From CBDAPI01 sp965248635 (GTDB lineage: Bacteria > Acidobacteriota > UBA6911 > RPQK01 > CBDAPI01), in the NCBI GenBank assembly GCA_965248635.1, contig OZ252114.1, positions 4,092,001 through 4,156,000 on the forward strand: 64,000 nt of DNA. The letters run 5' to 3'. Both the position numbers and the translations under genes were made by a program. Position 1 is the first letter of the stretch. Each line of letters begins with the position of its first letter. Shown piece after piece: positions 19,053 through 27,729 of this stretch. The notes under the pieces are model-generated. The model saw nothing but the letters and a program-made list of their open reading frames with translations, was not told where the DNA came from and did not search any database.

Positions 19053-19931
19053 TCAACTCGCCCGTTTTTTGTACGGGCCGCGTTTCTTGGCTCTTGGCTC
19101 GACCGCTTCCAGAAGAGCGACGATGTCTTCAACGTCCCAAACGTGGTCTGTCAGGCCCGCCTCCATCGCCGGAGTAACCCGGAGGGTCTTGTGAACCTTG
19201 CAGAAATTGTAATTCATGTAATGCAGGGCGATAGCTGCCGCGTGATTCTGGATCTTCTTCGAGAATCCGTTAGTCAGGCGGGTGAATCGCCGCATATGCA
19301 TTCGCATGGTGAGATTCTGTCGTTCGACGTAGCTGGTCGAAATGTGGCCAGGGTCGGGATCGCCAACAACGAAGTTCATTTTGATTCCGGTGCACTGCTC
19401 GGGAGAGTAACGTCGATGTTCTTCCGTTGGCGGCGTGCCGTAAATCTTCACAAGCTGCGCGTAGTCCACGTCATCCCCGAAGGCCGCTTCGACAGCTATC
19501 AGGTATGCCTTGTGGCCGTCGCTGGTCAGTTGGATGCGATTGGAGATACGGTTCCGAATGTCAGAAATAAATTCCGTCGCGGAGAGCGAGTCCCGGTTCC
19601 CGATCAGCCAGGACGGAACTAGCTTGGTATCCGCGTCAATCGCGGTCCATGTCCAAACGTCTCCGTATCCGAACCGGCCTTGCTTGTCAGCAGGAACGTT
19701 CTTGGCCTTGGCGTAGCAAAAAGACCATATCTCATCGACCTGTATCCGCTTGCAGGAAAGGCCATGAAACGTCTTGTCTTGAAAATCTCGGCACACTTCA
19801 CCGGCGTCCGCCAAGAGCTTCAGAATGGTTGGCATGGATACACTCGTCATGCGAACGGTCGAGCGGAGAGAGCATCCCTCGACCAAAGCCTTGATCACTT
19901 GAGTTCGCTGCCCTGTACTAAGCTTGTTCAT
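19053..19931 (-). CDS. IS1-family-like DDE transposase
   Basis: 292 aa from ATG 19931 (MNKLSTGQRTQVIKALVEG), the usual start for this group; upstream in-frame codons add nine residues. The N-terminal helix-turn-helix is followed by the catalytic core with CKRIQVDEIWSFCYAKAKNV (first Asp), RIQLTSDGHKAYL (second Asp) and TSYVERQNLTMRMHMRRFTR (Glu). The gene is not frameshifted and is about 20 bp from the IS end, so it is probably functional. Unlike classical IS1, there is a single uninterrupted frame with no programmed frameshift. Confidence 0.93.
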   Translation of the reverse strand: MNKLSTGQRTQVIKALVEGCSLRSTVRMTSVSMPTILKLLADAGEVCRDFQDKTFHGLSCKRIQVDEIWSFCYAKAKNVPADKQGRFGYGDVWTWTAIDADTKLVPSWLIGNRDSLSATEFISDIRNRISNRIQLTSDGHKAYLIAVEAAFGDDVDYAQLVKIYGTPPTEEHRRYSPEQCTGIKMNFVVGDPDPGHISTSYVERQNLTMRMHMRRFTRLTNGFSKKIQNHAAAIALHYMNYNFCKVHKTLRVTPAMEAGLTDHVWDVEDIVALLEAVEPRAKKRGPYKKRAS

Positions 19932-20023
19932 CAACGTCATTATGCTTGAGCGGATCAAGTTATCATAAGAGCTGGTTGTAATATGTCAAGCGAAATATTC
20001 CTCGAAATATTCCTTGAGCGACC

Positions 20024-20302
20024 TCATTCCTTTTTTTTCTGTGATTTAGCCCATCGCGCTTCCGCCGCCTTTCGAGCAATTTCCTTACGTCGCTTCGCCG
20101 AGAGCTTCTTTGCGCGGGCGGGACCTCCCTTCAGACCGCCTTTACGACCGATCTCGGTGAGATACGCCCTTACGGGGTCCTCTTCGGGCTTCTCTTCCGA
20201 TTCCTCTTCTTCCGTCGAGAGGCGGACGATTTCAGCAGCTAGTTCGTTGGGATCTTTCGGGAGCTTCGGTCGGAGGGGCTTATTCTTACTTGTTCGGCTC
20301 AT
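20024..20302 (-). CDS. Small basic KGG-type protein carried inside the IS
   Basis: 92 aa from ATG 20302 (MSRTSKNKPLRPKLPKDPNE). An acidic stretch (STEEEESEEKPEEDP) is followed by GRKGGLKGG and a very basic tail (ARAKKLSAKRRKEIARKAAE ending ARWAKSQKKKE). This KGG / AARKAAEARW pattern is common in small uncharacterised bacterial proteins and suggests nucleic-acid binding. It lies entirely within the IS inverted repeats, upstream of and on the same strand as the transposase, so it is a passenger or accessory gene. The role is unknown. Confidence 0.75.
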   Translation of the reverse strand: MSRTSKNKPLRPKLPKDPNELAAEIVRLSTEEEESEEKPEEDPVRAYLTEIGRKGGLKGGPARAKKLSAKRRKEIARKAAEARWAKSQKKKE

Positions 20303-20348
20303 GCATGCAACGATATGCACGATGCACGGAAAAAGCAACTGATGGGGT

Positions 20349-20367
20349 TTCAAACTTGAGCACTACC
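20349..20367. repeat. IS terminal inverted repeat, right
   Basis: TTCAAACTTGAGCACTACC, the exact reverse complement of 19032-19050. Confidence 0.93.
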
Positions 20368-20375
20368 TCCTCGGC
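20368..20375. repeat. Target-site duplication, right copy (TCCTCGGC)
   Basis: Exact copy of 19024-19031. Deleting one copy with the IS restores the Tm-1-like reading frame. Confidence 0.93.
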
Positions 20376-20995
20376 CTCCGGGATCTCGGTCTCCACCATG
20401 CCGCAAACGGCCCCTGCTGCCAGAGCAATCACCTGGCGCGAAATCCGATTCAGCCCGCTGATGTCGACAATGGACGGAAACATGACAATGTCCTTGACCC
20501 CCACGAATCCGCTCACATCTCCGCCTGCCACAGTGGAAATCATCAGTTTGGGCAGCCCCAGAGGCAACGTTCGCATGGCGGCCGTGGCGATGCTAGTTCC
20601 GGCACTTCCACCCATCCCGACGAGTCCCTGAAAGCGATTCTGGGAATGCAATTCCCGGATCGTGGCGGTGACTCCCCTCGTCATCGCCGCCACCGCCTTT
20701 CCACGATCACGCCCTTCCTTCAGGAGAGCTACGTCTTCGCCGGCTGCGCCGGCCACTTGATGACGGGTGATGTCAGGCTCGAAATGCGGATCTTCCAGAA
20801 CACCAACATCGATGACCAGGGCCTCGTGGCCGCGTTGCTGGATCTGTTCCTTGAGAAATGCGAATTCCTCACCCTTGCTGTCGAGGGTACCGATCAAAGC
20901 GATTGTGGGCATCTGTCTTACCTAACTGGCGCTGCCAATCTTGTCAATAGCTGGTGTGGTTTCTGCTTCCGGTTGACGGGTCCTTGTTCCTGGTT

Positions 20996-21060
20996 GAAGG
21001 TTGAAAGTTGAAGGTTGAAAGTTCGTGAAACTTTCAACTTGTAACCTGCAACCTGCAACG
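20996..21060. repeat. Heptad repeat array forming an inverted arrangement
   Basis: Tandem GTTGAAG/GTTGAAA units, then their reverse complement (ACTTTCAAC) and TAACCTGCAACCTGCAACG. The array can fold on itself. It lies between the stop of the cytochrome-like gene (21068) and the start of the Tm-1-like gene. Confidence 0.8.
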
Positions 21061-21067
21061 CAGTCGG

Positions 21068-23983
21068 TTACTGCATCCCCTCTTCCGGCGACATCAGAAA
21101 ACTCATCAGATCATTGACCTGATCGACTGAAAGCCGTTCGAAAAAATCGGACGGCATGGGAGATTCTTCGACCTCGCGCATGCTCTCAATATCGGACTTC
21201 AAGATCCGGATCTCATTTTCCAGCTCGTCCATCAGAAGGATACTTTCGTCGTCTTCCTGAGCCGGAAATCCCATGCGAATGGCCCCGTTCCGCAGCCGGA
21301 TGACCTGGTTCTTGAAGCCCTCTGCAACGTTGCGGCTCGGGTCCACCACATCCTCCAGAAGACGAACCACCCCACGTTCTGAAATCCCGTCCAGCTGGGG
21401 GCCGATCGTCTTCCCCTGCCCCGCCATCTGATGACAGCGGACACAGTGTTCCTGAAAAAGACTCCAGCCATTCTGCGGCGAAGCGGTTGCCATATCGACA
21501 GACTTTCGAAGTTGGTTGATCATCTCCTGCCGACGTTCATCTTCAGGCTGCAGATCAGCCGTCAACCTGTCATAGCGGTCGGTCAGTTCCTCGGAATGGG
21601 TGGGCAAATGAATGCCGACACTGCTGTTGAGCAGGATCTTGGGCGAGAACTTTTGCGCTTCGGCGGCTGCCAGCAGGAGCTCGGTCCCTTCCCGGGTTCT
21701 ACTCAGGCGAGCAGCAGCGTATTCCTGATTTATCGAGGGGAGAATCGGCATCAGTTCCACCAGCTGCTGCTTGATCTCAGTTCCTTCGCCCGTAAGTCCT
21801 TCGGTCGCCAGCACGGCCCCAAACATCCGGTTTCTGAGCAACGGTTGGTTCGCTGCCCCACGAACGGCGCTGACCAGAAGAGGCGAATAGCGCGACTCGT
21901 CAATGTCAACGAGAGCCCGGGCTGCAGCCACGCGGAGGTCGACACTTTCTCGTTCGGAACCGAGCACGCGAACCAGCTGTTGCGCAACCCTCTTCCACTG
22001 CAGGGAACCGGCCAGCAGATAGCCCTGGCGCCGGAGCTCTCCGCGGCGAGAAGCCATCAATCTCTGCGCCAGGTCAAGACCCCAGGGGCGCGCCAGACTG
22101 GCTGCCTCATCGCCGCGCCCCTGGACACCTTTCAGGATGGAAGCGAAGGCGAGTCGCTCTGCTTCCAGATCCGCCCAGGACCGGGCCTTTCCCCAGGCCA
22201 CCAGCTCATCGAATCGGTGCTCGGAGAGATAGCGGCCAATGTGTTCTATCTGGGCCTGAGAAATCTCTTCCCCGGCCTCCTTGTCCCGAATTCGATCCAG
22301 GAGAAAGCCGGCCGCCGGAGCTGATTTCACACCGACTATGACCTGCTCCAGATGGTTCGCCTCTTCCTCGCTCCAGGTCCGGGCCAGCGCGCTTTCCAGG
22401 ATCTCCGGTTCCCGAAGCTGATCGCGCAGGACCATGGTAGCCACATAGAGAAGATGGGAATCGGAGTGGTCAATCTCCGCTGCCAGCTCGACCAGCGGCT
22501 GAACACTTTCCGCTGCAGGATTCACACGCAACGCATCGGCCGCCTGGCGCTGTACGAGCGGGTCCGTATCCTTCAGACTCTGGTGGGCCAGCGCCCGCTC
22601 CGACTCTCCAAAGTCTCCCGAGTACTGCGCCAGAATACGCATGGCGTGGACGCGAACCTCTTGGTCCTGATCAGCCGCGGCGCTTGACAGCAGGCCGCTG
22701 TCCAAGGCCCCCAGTCGATTCAGGGCCCAGAGACCATGGATTCTTTGGAAACGGTTCGATTCCGGGTTCTCCAGCATCTCCTTGAGGGGACCGGCGGCCG
22801 CCTTCTGCCAGCGATCGGCCAGCTGATTTGTGGCCAGCATTCGAACGGTCAGGTTGGCGTGGCCCAGATCTGCAATCAGCTGGCTGATAGAGGCCTCCGC
22901 CCAGTCGGATCGGGAGGCGTTTCGAGAGGCCTGTCCGAGTTGATCCTTGTAGACAATCCGCCAGATTCTCCCCCGTTTCCGGTCACGACCCGGGTGTTTG
23001 AGAGGGACCTCGTAGTGTCCAATGATGCGATTGTAGAAGTCAGCCACATAGATCGAACCGTCCGGTCCCAACTCCAGGTCCACGGGCCGAAACCAGGGGT
23101 CATCGCCGACCAAGAAATCGGATTCATGTTCCGCCACCGGAGTGGACCCCACGGCGGTGATCCGATCCCGGTAGAGACGGTTGGTGATGGTATCTCCAGT
23201 GAGCACGTTGTCGTGGAATTCCGCCGGGAACTGATCAGCAGCGTAATAGAGGATCCCGGCAATGGCTGTGGAGCCATGGCGATGGGCGATCATTTCGGGG
23301 CCATAACCAATTCCGCTTGGCAACTTACCGAAGTGAGGGTAATCGGCCCCACTCTGGAGCTGGTAGACGGGTTGGCTGTGGCAATCGACGGAGTACATGT
23401 TCCCCAGCGGGTCGAACGTCAGACCGAAGGGATTCACCTGGCCGTAGGTGTTCTGCTCCACGCGGCTTCCGTCCAGCCTGAACCGAAAGGTGTTGCCCGA
23501 CACCATTCTGACCGTGTGCCCGTCTGCTCCCCGGGTAGTGGAAGTGTTGTCAACCCGTCTGCAAAGACCGTGAACCTGTCGGCCCTGCCGTCTCCGTTGG
23601 TGTCTTCCAGGATGCTGATACGATCACGTCCTTGCCCCTCTTTTGCGGGAAAGGGATACTCCTGGCTTTGAGTTACCCAGAGACGTCTCCCGTGCGTCAA
23701 AGGCCATGTTCATCGGCTTACCGATGTCCGGCTCTGCAGCGAACAATTGAACTTCGAACCCCTCGGGAAGATGGAAGGTTTGTTGCTGCTGCTGCGGCGT
23801 CAAGGGATCCGTCTTGCGGATGTCCGTAGCCAGCAGGTCCTCAACCAGCTCTGGAGCTCGCAGCGAGGATTCGTCACCGTCGAGTCCAGAAGCGGGGTCC
23901 GGTGTGCATCCGGCCAACACGGCGATCAGTAAAACGGCCGGTGCCATGGTCAGCACCGGCCAGAGTACATTTTTTTTCTTCAA
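21068..23983 (-). pseudogene. PVC-type membrane dehydrogenase/HEAT-repeat/cytochrome c lipoprotein, broken
   Basis: Three frames make one gene. The N-terminus (23983 down to about 23690) has a lipoprotein signal (VLAGC) and FHLPEGFEVQLFAAEPDIGKP MNMAFDAR. One extra base at about 23688 (CGG-GAGA-CGT) shifts the frame to GRLWVTQSQEYPFPAKEGQG and VFADGL. At about 23550 a junction joins VFADGL to DNTSTTRGADGHTVRMVSGNTF in a third frame; relatives have roughly 50-70 more codons here, so an internal deletion is inferred. The rest is a propeller end (HDHGSTAIAG-like), HEAT-type helical repeats and a C-terminal haem-c site CVRCH. Such proteins are exported and thought to oxidise sugars or related substrates. 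Inactive as read. Confidence 0.87.
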
Positions 23984-24187
23984 CTCAGCGCCTTTTCTTC
24001 AGTTTGGAAATGAAGCCCTATCTTGCGTCAGTCGAGGGGGTCTTTTCAAATGACTCCTGAGGATGGGGCTTGGGTTCTGATGACTGCTCGGCGCTGATCA
24101 TCGGCAGGGTTGCAGCCATGCACGTCGTTCCTTAAGCTGTACCCTCATCATCTTCATAACTGAACTCATTTCGCGGAGGGAAATGGC

Positions 24188-24589
24188 ATGCGGGGTCGAT
24201 TCATCGAAAAAGCAGAGGTTGAGCGCGATCAGCTGAACTGGGGCAGTCTGGCCTGGTTCAGCCGACCGGCGACGACGGGAGCCGCAGAACTGGTAGTCAT
24301 CGAGGTCACGTTTTCTCCAGGCGGCGGTCACAATTTTCACACTCATCCGGACCAGGAAGAGGTCATTTACGTGCTTGAGGGCAAGATCGAGAGCTGGGTG
24401 GAGACCAATACCCGAGAGCTGGCAGCCGGAGATTCGGTATTCATTCCGAAGAACACGGTACATGGTTCTTTTAACAGTTCTCGGGGAGAGACCAGATTGC
24501 TGGCAATCCTGGGCCCCTGTGTCGGTCCTGACGGGTTTGAATCGGTGGATGTCTCCGGAGAGTCGCCCTGGAGCACGCTGCGGTCTTAA
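24188..24589 (+). CDS. Cupin-domain protein
   Basis: 133 aa, a single small cupin barrel. Motif 1 is seen as GGGHNFHTHPDQEEVIYVLEGKI (two His and a Glu for metal) and motif 2 as LAAGDSVFIPKNTVHGSFNSS (His). A GGAGGG Shine-Dalgarno lies about nine bases before ATG 24188. Stand-alone cupins of this size bind a divalent metal and act as small dioxygenases, isomerases or sensors; the role cannot be told from sequence. No operon partner: the DNA after it is a gene remnant. Confidence 0.88.
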   Translation: MRGRFIEKAEVERDQLNWGSLAWFSRPATTGAAELVVIEVTFSPGGGHNFHTHPDQEEVIYVLEGKIESWVETNTRELAAGDSVFIPKNTVHGSFNSSRGETRLLAILGPCVGPDGFESVDVSGESPWSTLRS

Positions 24590-24602
24590 CACCCCCCCTG
24601 GC

Positions 24603-24848
24603 TACGACCGCCTGTTGGTCAACCGGTTCGAGGTCCGCACCCTTGACGCTGAGAGGGGAACCCCGGAGCCCAAGGGGATCATGCTGAGAGGGTCTTCGGA
24701 CTCAACGGGTCAGATAACCGTAGAGACGAATAGCGGATCGTTCTTGATTTCCGTTTCGGATCTGGAAGTAGAGAAAGAGCTTGAGTTCCTCGACGCCCGA
24801 GTCCGCGTGAGAGGAATGCGGCAGGTCGAGAAGCTGACCGACAATTCC
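24603..24848 (+). pseudogene. Remnant of a third propeller-PHP (DUF3604-like) gene
   Basis: The 315-bp gap between the cupin gene and the permease encodes, in one frame, YDRLLVNRFEVRTLDAERG, PEPKGIMLRG, ITVETNSGSFLISVSDLE and LEFLDARVRVRGMRQVEKL. It aligns with the N-terminal domain of the two intact genes (for example LNFFELHTFHPERK, VPKGVVVRG, LEFLDGKARVRGLLDVVRL in 14617-17490). Neither the signal peptide nor any downstream domain is present. Nothing else is recognisable in this gap. Confidence 0.82.
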
Positions 24849-24904
24849 GTGTGCTCGGCACCAGCGCCGTCACCCGGCTGGGTCACCCTCGGGCCCTGAC
24901 GGGC

Positions 24905-26338
24905 CTATTGGGGATCCAGCATCAGAACTCTTCGTTCATTTTCACTGATCCCGTTTCGAATGGGAGCTGCCATAAACCAGAATAGGACGCCCAGAGCGCC
25001 CCACACCAGGAGAAACGTCCATTCCAGGGGCCAGCGCTGGCTTTCGTCCCAGTAGGGTTGCAGGAAGGACAGGACCAGCATGACGAAGGATCCCAGGGCG
25101 CCCAAGGTGATCAGCAACGAGGACGCGCGGTAGGGGCGGGGGCGATCCGGGTGGCTCTTGCGCAGGCGAAAGACGCCCACGCAGGTCAGTACGAATACCG
25201 CTGCCAGGCACAACCCGCCGGTGTTCACAATCGGGAGAATGGCACTGCGTCCCAGAAAGGCTCCGATCAGGCTCAGCACGGTCACAAAAAGAATGGCACC
25301 GGTGGGTGTCTGGTATTTGGGATGAACATAACCGAAGAAAGCCGGGAGCACCCGGCTCCGGCCCAGGGCATAGAGAACCCGCGAGCCGGCAAAAAAGAAA
25401 GCGTTCCAGCTCGAGAGCAACCCCAGCAGCCCGGCAAACAGAACCACCCGCCCCCAGAAAGGAGAACCGAAGGCTGCCGTAAAAGCTCCGGCCGTGGGCA
25501 GATCCAAGGCAGTGAGTTCGGACCGCGGCAAAACCATCGAGGTGGCAATGATGACACCGGCATAGAAAACCGCAGCCACTACAATGGCCAACACCACCAC
25601 CCGGCTCACCAGATGCAAGGGGGCTCCCTCCGCCTTCTCACCCATGGCCTGAGGGATGGTGTCGAACCCCGAGTACCAGAAGGGGGCTGTGGCGAAGACC
25701 GCCAGAACGCCTCCCCACCACGAGGTGCTGGTTCCTTCCACGAACAGGGGTCGCAGGTTTTCCGTATCCCCCCGCAGCAGGCCCACCGCCATGAAAATGG
25801 CTGAAACCATCAGAAGCCCAAGAACCAGCAGATCCTGAAAGGTAGCGGCCATGGCGGCTCCCCGATAGTTCACGAAGGTGAGGACGAGCGTCCCCAGGAT
25901 GCCCACCAGAACACTTCCCAGGAAGACGTCGTCCCCCAGAAAAGAATAGAGGACGCGACCTTCCAGTGCGGGAAACAGGCTGCCGGCCACCCATCCCACC
26001 GAAATCACCTCGAAGACAACCACGCCGATATAAGTCAGGGAAAGCAGCCAGCCGGTCATGAACGAGGTCTTCAGGCCGTAGGCCTCATAGGCATAGGCTA
26101 CCTCTCCTCTGGAGACCGGGAACATGGCGGCCATTTCGGCATAGGTGAGGCCGATGAAGATCATCACCAGCCCTCCGGCCAAGAAGGCGATGACGGCTCC
26201 CAGACTGCCGGCCTGGGTCAGCCACTTACCCAGAACCGTGACCCACCCGACCCCGATAATGGTCCCGACGGCAAGTGAAAACAGCTGGCGAAGTTTGAGC
26301 TCTTTCTTGAGACTGGCATTTTCTGCCGGGACACCCAT
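24905..26338 (-). CDS. APC-family amino acid/polyamine permease
   Basis: 477 aa starting at ATG 26338, which overlaps the TAA of the upstream aminotransferase gene by one base (TAATG). An earlier in-frame start would lie inside that gene. About 12 hydrophobic helices are visible; the first contains the APC signature VGTIIGVGWVTVLGKW, followed by YAEMAAMFPVSRGEVAYAYEAYG. It is an inner-membrane secondary transporter. Coupling to a class III aminotransferase suggests the pair imports and transaminates an amino acid, polyamine or omega-amino acid. Confidence 0.92.
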   Translation of the reverse strand: MGVPAENASLKKELKLRQLFSLAVGTIIGVGWVTVLGKWLTQAGSLGAVIAFLAGGLVMIFIGLTYAEMAAMFPVSRGEVAYAYEAYGLKTSFMTGWLLSLTYIGVVVFEVISVGWVAGSLFPALEGRVLYSFLGDDVFLGSVLVGILGTLVLTFVNYRGAAMAATFQDLLVLGLLMVSAIFMAVGLLRGDTENLRPLFVEGTSTSWWGGVLAVFATAPFWYSGFDTIPQAMGEKAEGAPLHLVSRVVVLAIVVAAVFYAGVIIATSMVLPRSELTALDLPTAGAFTAAFGSPFWGRVVLFAGLLGLLSSWNAFFFAGSRVLYALGRSRVLPAFFGYVHPKYQTPTGAILFVTVLSLIGAFLGRSAILPIVNTGGLCLAAVFVLTCVGVFRLRKSHPDRPRPYRASSLLITLGALGSFVMLVLSFLQPYWDESQRWPLEWTFLLVWGALGVLFWFMAAPIRNGISENERRVLMLDPQ

Positions 26339-27705
26339 TAAGCCGCAGCCAGCCGAGCCAAAACCTTGTGAGTCGCCTCGATCAGAAGGTCCACTTCCGA
26401 TTCTTTGATAATGAGGGGAGGGCAAAAGGCCAGCGAGTTGCCCATAGCCCGAACGATCGCCCCTTCCTCACGGAACATCTTGAAAGCCAGGGGACCCAGG
26501 GCGACGCCCCTGCTCTGTTGATCCTGGCTGGGCTCCAGTTCCATGGCCGCGATCAAACCAACTCCCCGGACTTCTCCCACCAGGGGATGGTCGACGAATT
26601 CGCTCAACCTGCGCTGCAGATAAGGGCCAATGACATCACGGGTCCGGGGCACCAGGTTCTCCGACTCTATGATGGACAGGTTGGCCAGCGCCGCCGCTGC
26701 GGCTGCCGGATGGCCGGCGTAGGTATTGATGTGAGAGAAGAATCCTCCCTCGATCACAACCTCCGCAATCTCATCCCGGACGAAAAGTGCGCTCATCGGC
26801 TGATAGGCACTGGTAAGCGCCTTGGCCGTGTTCATCAGATCCGGGTCAAGGTCCCAGAGCTGGCTTCCAAACCACTCACCCAGGCGTCCATAGCCGGTGA
26901 TGACCTCATCGGCCACGAAAAGAATCGAGTGGCTTCGGCACAGCTCCCGCAAATCTCTCAAGTACCCTGCAGGAGGAATAACGACTCCACCCGCCCCCTG
27001 CACCGGTTCTACGAACATGGCCGCAATGGTCTCTGGATCTTCCCTCTCGATGAGCCTGGCCGTTTCTTCCACACACCAGCGCCCGTATTCCTCAGGGCTC
27101 ATGTCCGTGTCAGCCAGGTAGTGATAGGGAGAGGGGCCATGGATGAAGCCGTCCAGCGGCAGGTCAAACGGTTCCAGGCTGGCCGCAATCCCGGACATGC
27201 TGGTAGTGGCAAGAGTCCCACCGTGGTAGCTGTGTTTCCGGCTCAGGATCTTGGTCCGCCCCGTCCGACCGGTCAGCTTGTTGTAGAAACGGACCAGTTT
27301 CAGGGCCGACTCATTCCCTTCCGAGCCCGAGCTGCTGAAATAGACGTGCGACAGGTGAGGGGGAACCAGCCCCGTCAATTTCTCCGCCAGAAGGATGGTC
27401 GTATCGGTCGTCGCGTTGAAAGCCGAACAGTAATAGGGAAGGGTCTTCATCTGCTCGTAAACGGCCTCTGCGATCTCGCTGCGGCCGTAACCAACATTGA
27501 CGCACCACAATCCGGCCATGACATCGAGCAGGCGGTTGCCCTCGCTGTCGGTCAGGAAGCAGCCGTCACCGGAGACGATGACATTGGTTCCACTGGCGTG
27601 CAGAGCATGGTGGTCGGTCAAGGGGTGAATGTAATGAGCTCGATCGATTTTCTGGAATTCGCCCGTCGATCGCCCCACGGTTGCTGCTGAGGATAGATTT
27701 GTCAT
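26338..27705 (-). CDS. Class III (omega-) aminotransferase, PLP-dependent
   Basis: 455 aa, normal family length. It has the substrate-side HPLTDHHALHASG, the cofactor region SSSGSEGNESALKLVRFYN, the PLP-ring Asp in FVADEVITGYGRLGEWFG, and the Schiff-base Lys in NTAKALTSAYQPM. It resembles putrescine/beta-alanine/taurine-pyruvate type transaminases of the cytoplasm. Its stop overlaps the start of the permease, so both are made from one message; 24 bp separate it from the serine hydrolase gene upstream... on the same strand, which may belong to the same unit. Confidence 0.93.
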   Translation of the reverse strand: MTNLSSAATVGRSTGEFQKIDRAHYIHPLTDHHALHASGTNVIVSGDGCFLTDSEGNRLLDVMAGLWCVNVGYGRSEIAEAVYEQMKTLPYYCSAFNATTDTTILLAEKLTGLVPPHLSHVYFSSSGSEGNESALKLVRFYNKLTGRTGRTKILSRKHSYHGGTLATTSMSGIAASLEPFDLPLDGFIHGPSPYHYLADTDMSPEEYGRWCVEETARLIEREDPETIAAMFVEPVQGAGGVVIPPAGYLRDLRELCRSHSILFVADEVITGYGRLGEWFGSQLWDLDPDLMNTAKALTSAYQPMSALFVRDEIAEVVIEGGFFSHINTYAGHPAAAAAALANLSIIESENLVPRTRDVIGPYLQRRLSEFVDHPLVGEVRGVGLIAAMELEPSQDQQSRGVALGPLAFKMFREEGAIVRAMGNSLAFCPPLIIKESEVDLLIEATHKVLARLAAA

Positions 27706-27729
27706 GAGTGTATCTCCTGGTTCCCTGTC

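Larger units (their letters stand above)
19032..20367 (-). mobile_element. Complete IS1-family-like insertion sequence, 1,336 bp
   Basis: It is bounded by perfect 19-bp terminal inverted repeats starting GGTAGTGCTC and flanked by 8-bp target duplications, as expected for the IS1 family (8-10 bp). It carries a DDE transposase and, unusually, a second small gene. Perfect ends and duplications point to a recent insertion. Confidence 0.93.
18339..20912 (-). pseudogene. Tm-1-like (UPF0261) ATP-binding protein gene, split by an IS
   Basis: The N-terminal half (20912 down to about 20368) encodes MPTIALIGTLDSKGEEFAFL to MVETEIPEAE. The C-terminal half (19031 down to 18339) encodes DKPLIAASMFGNTTEAV to the stop. 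Between them sits a 1,336-bp element with an 8-bp target duplication. Removing the element and one duplication gives ...ETEIPEAEDKPLIAASMFGN... in one frame, a protein of 409 aa, the normal family length. As it stands, the N half reads 28 codons into the IS and stops; the C half could start from a TTG inside the IS end (19043). The ATP-binding and C-terminal domains are therefore on separate peptides and the gene is probably inactive. Confidence 0.95.

Noticed and set aside
24072..24090. GGGTTCTGATGACT, also found at about 41864, as a possible C/D-box-like or regulatory motif
   Set aside because: Only two clear copies, short, and without a partner box or structure.
26368..27690. 440-aa plus-strand frame opposite the aminotransferase
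   Set aside because: Antisense to a clear PLP enzyme; no motifs of its own and no ribosome binding site.
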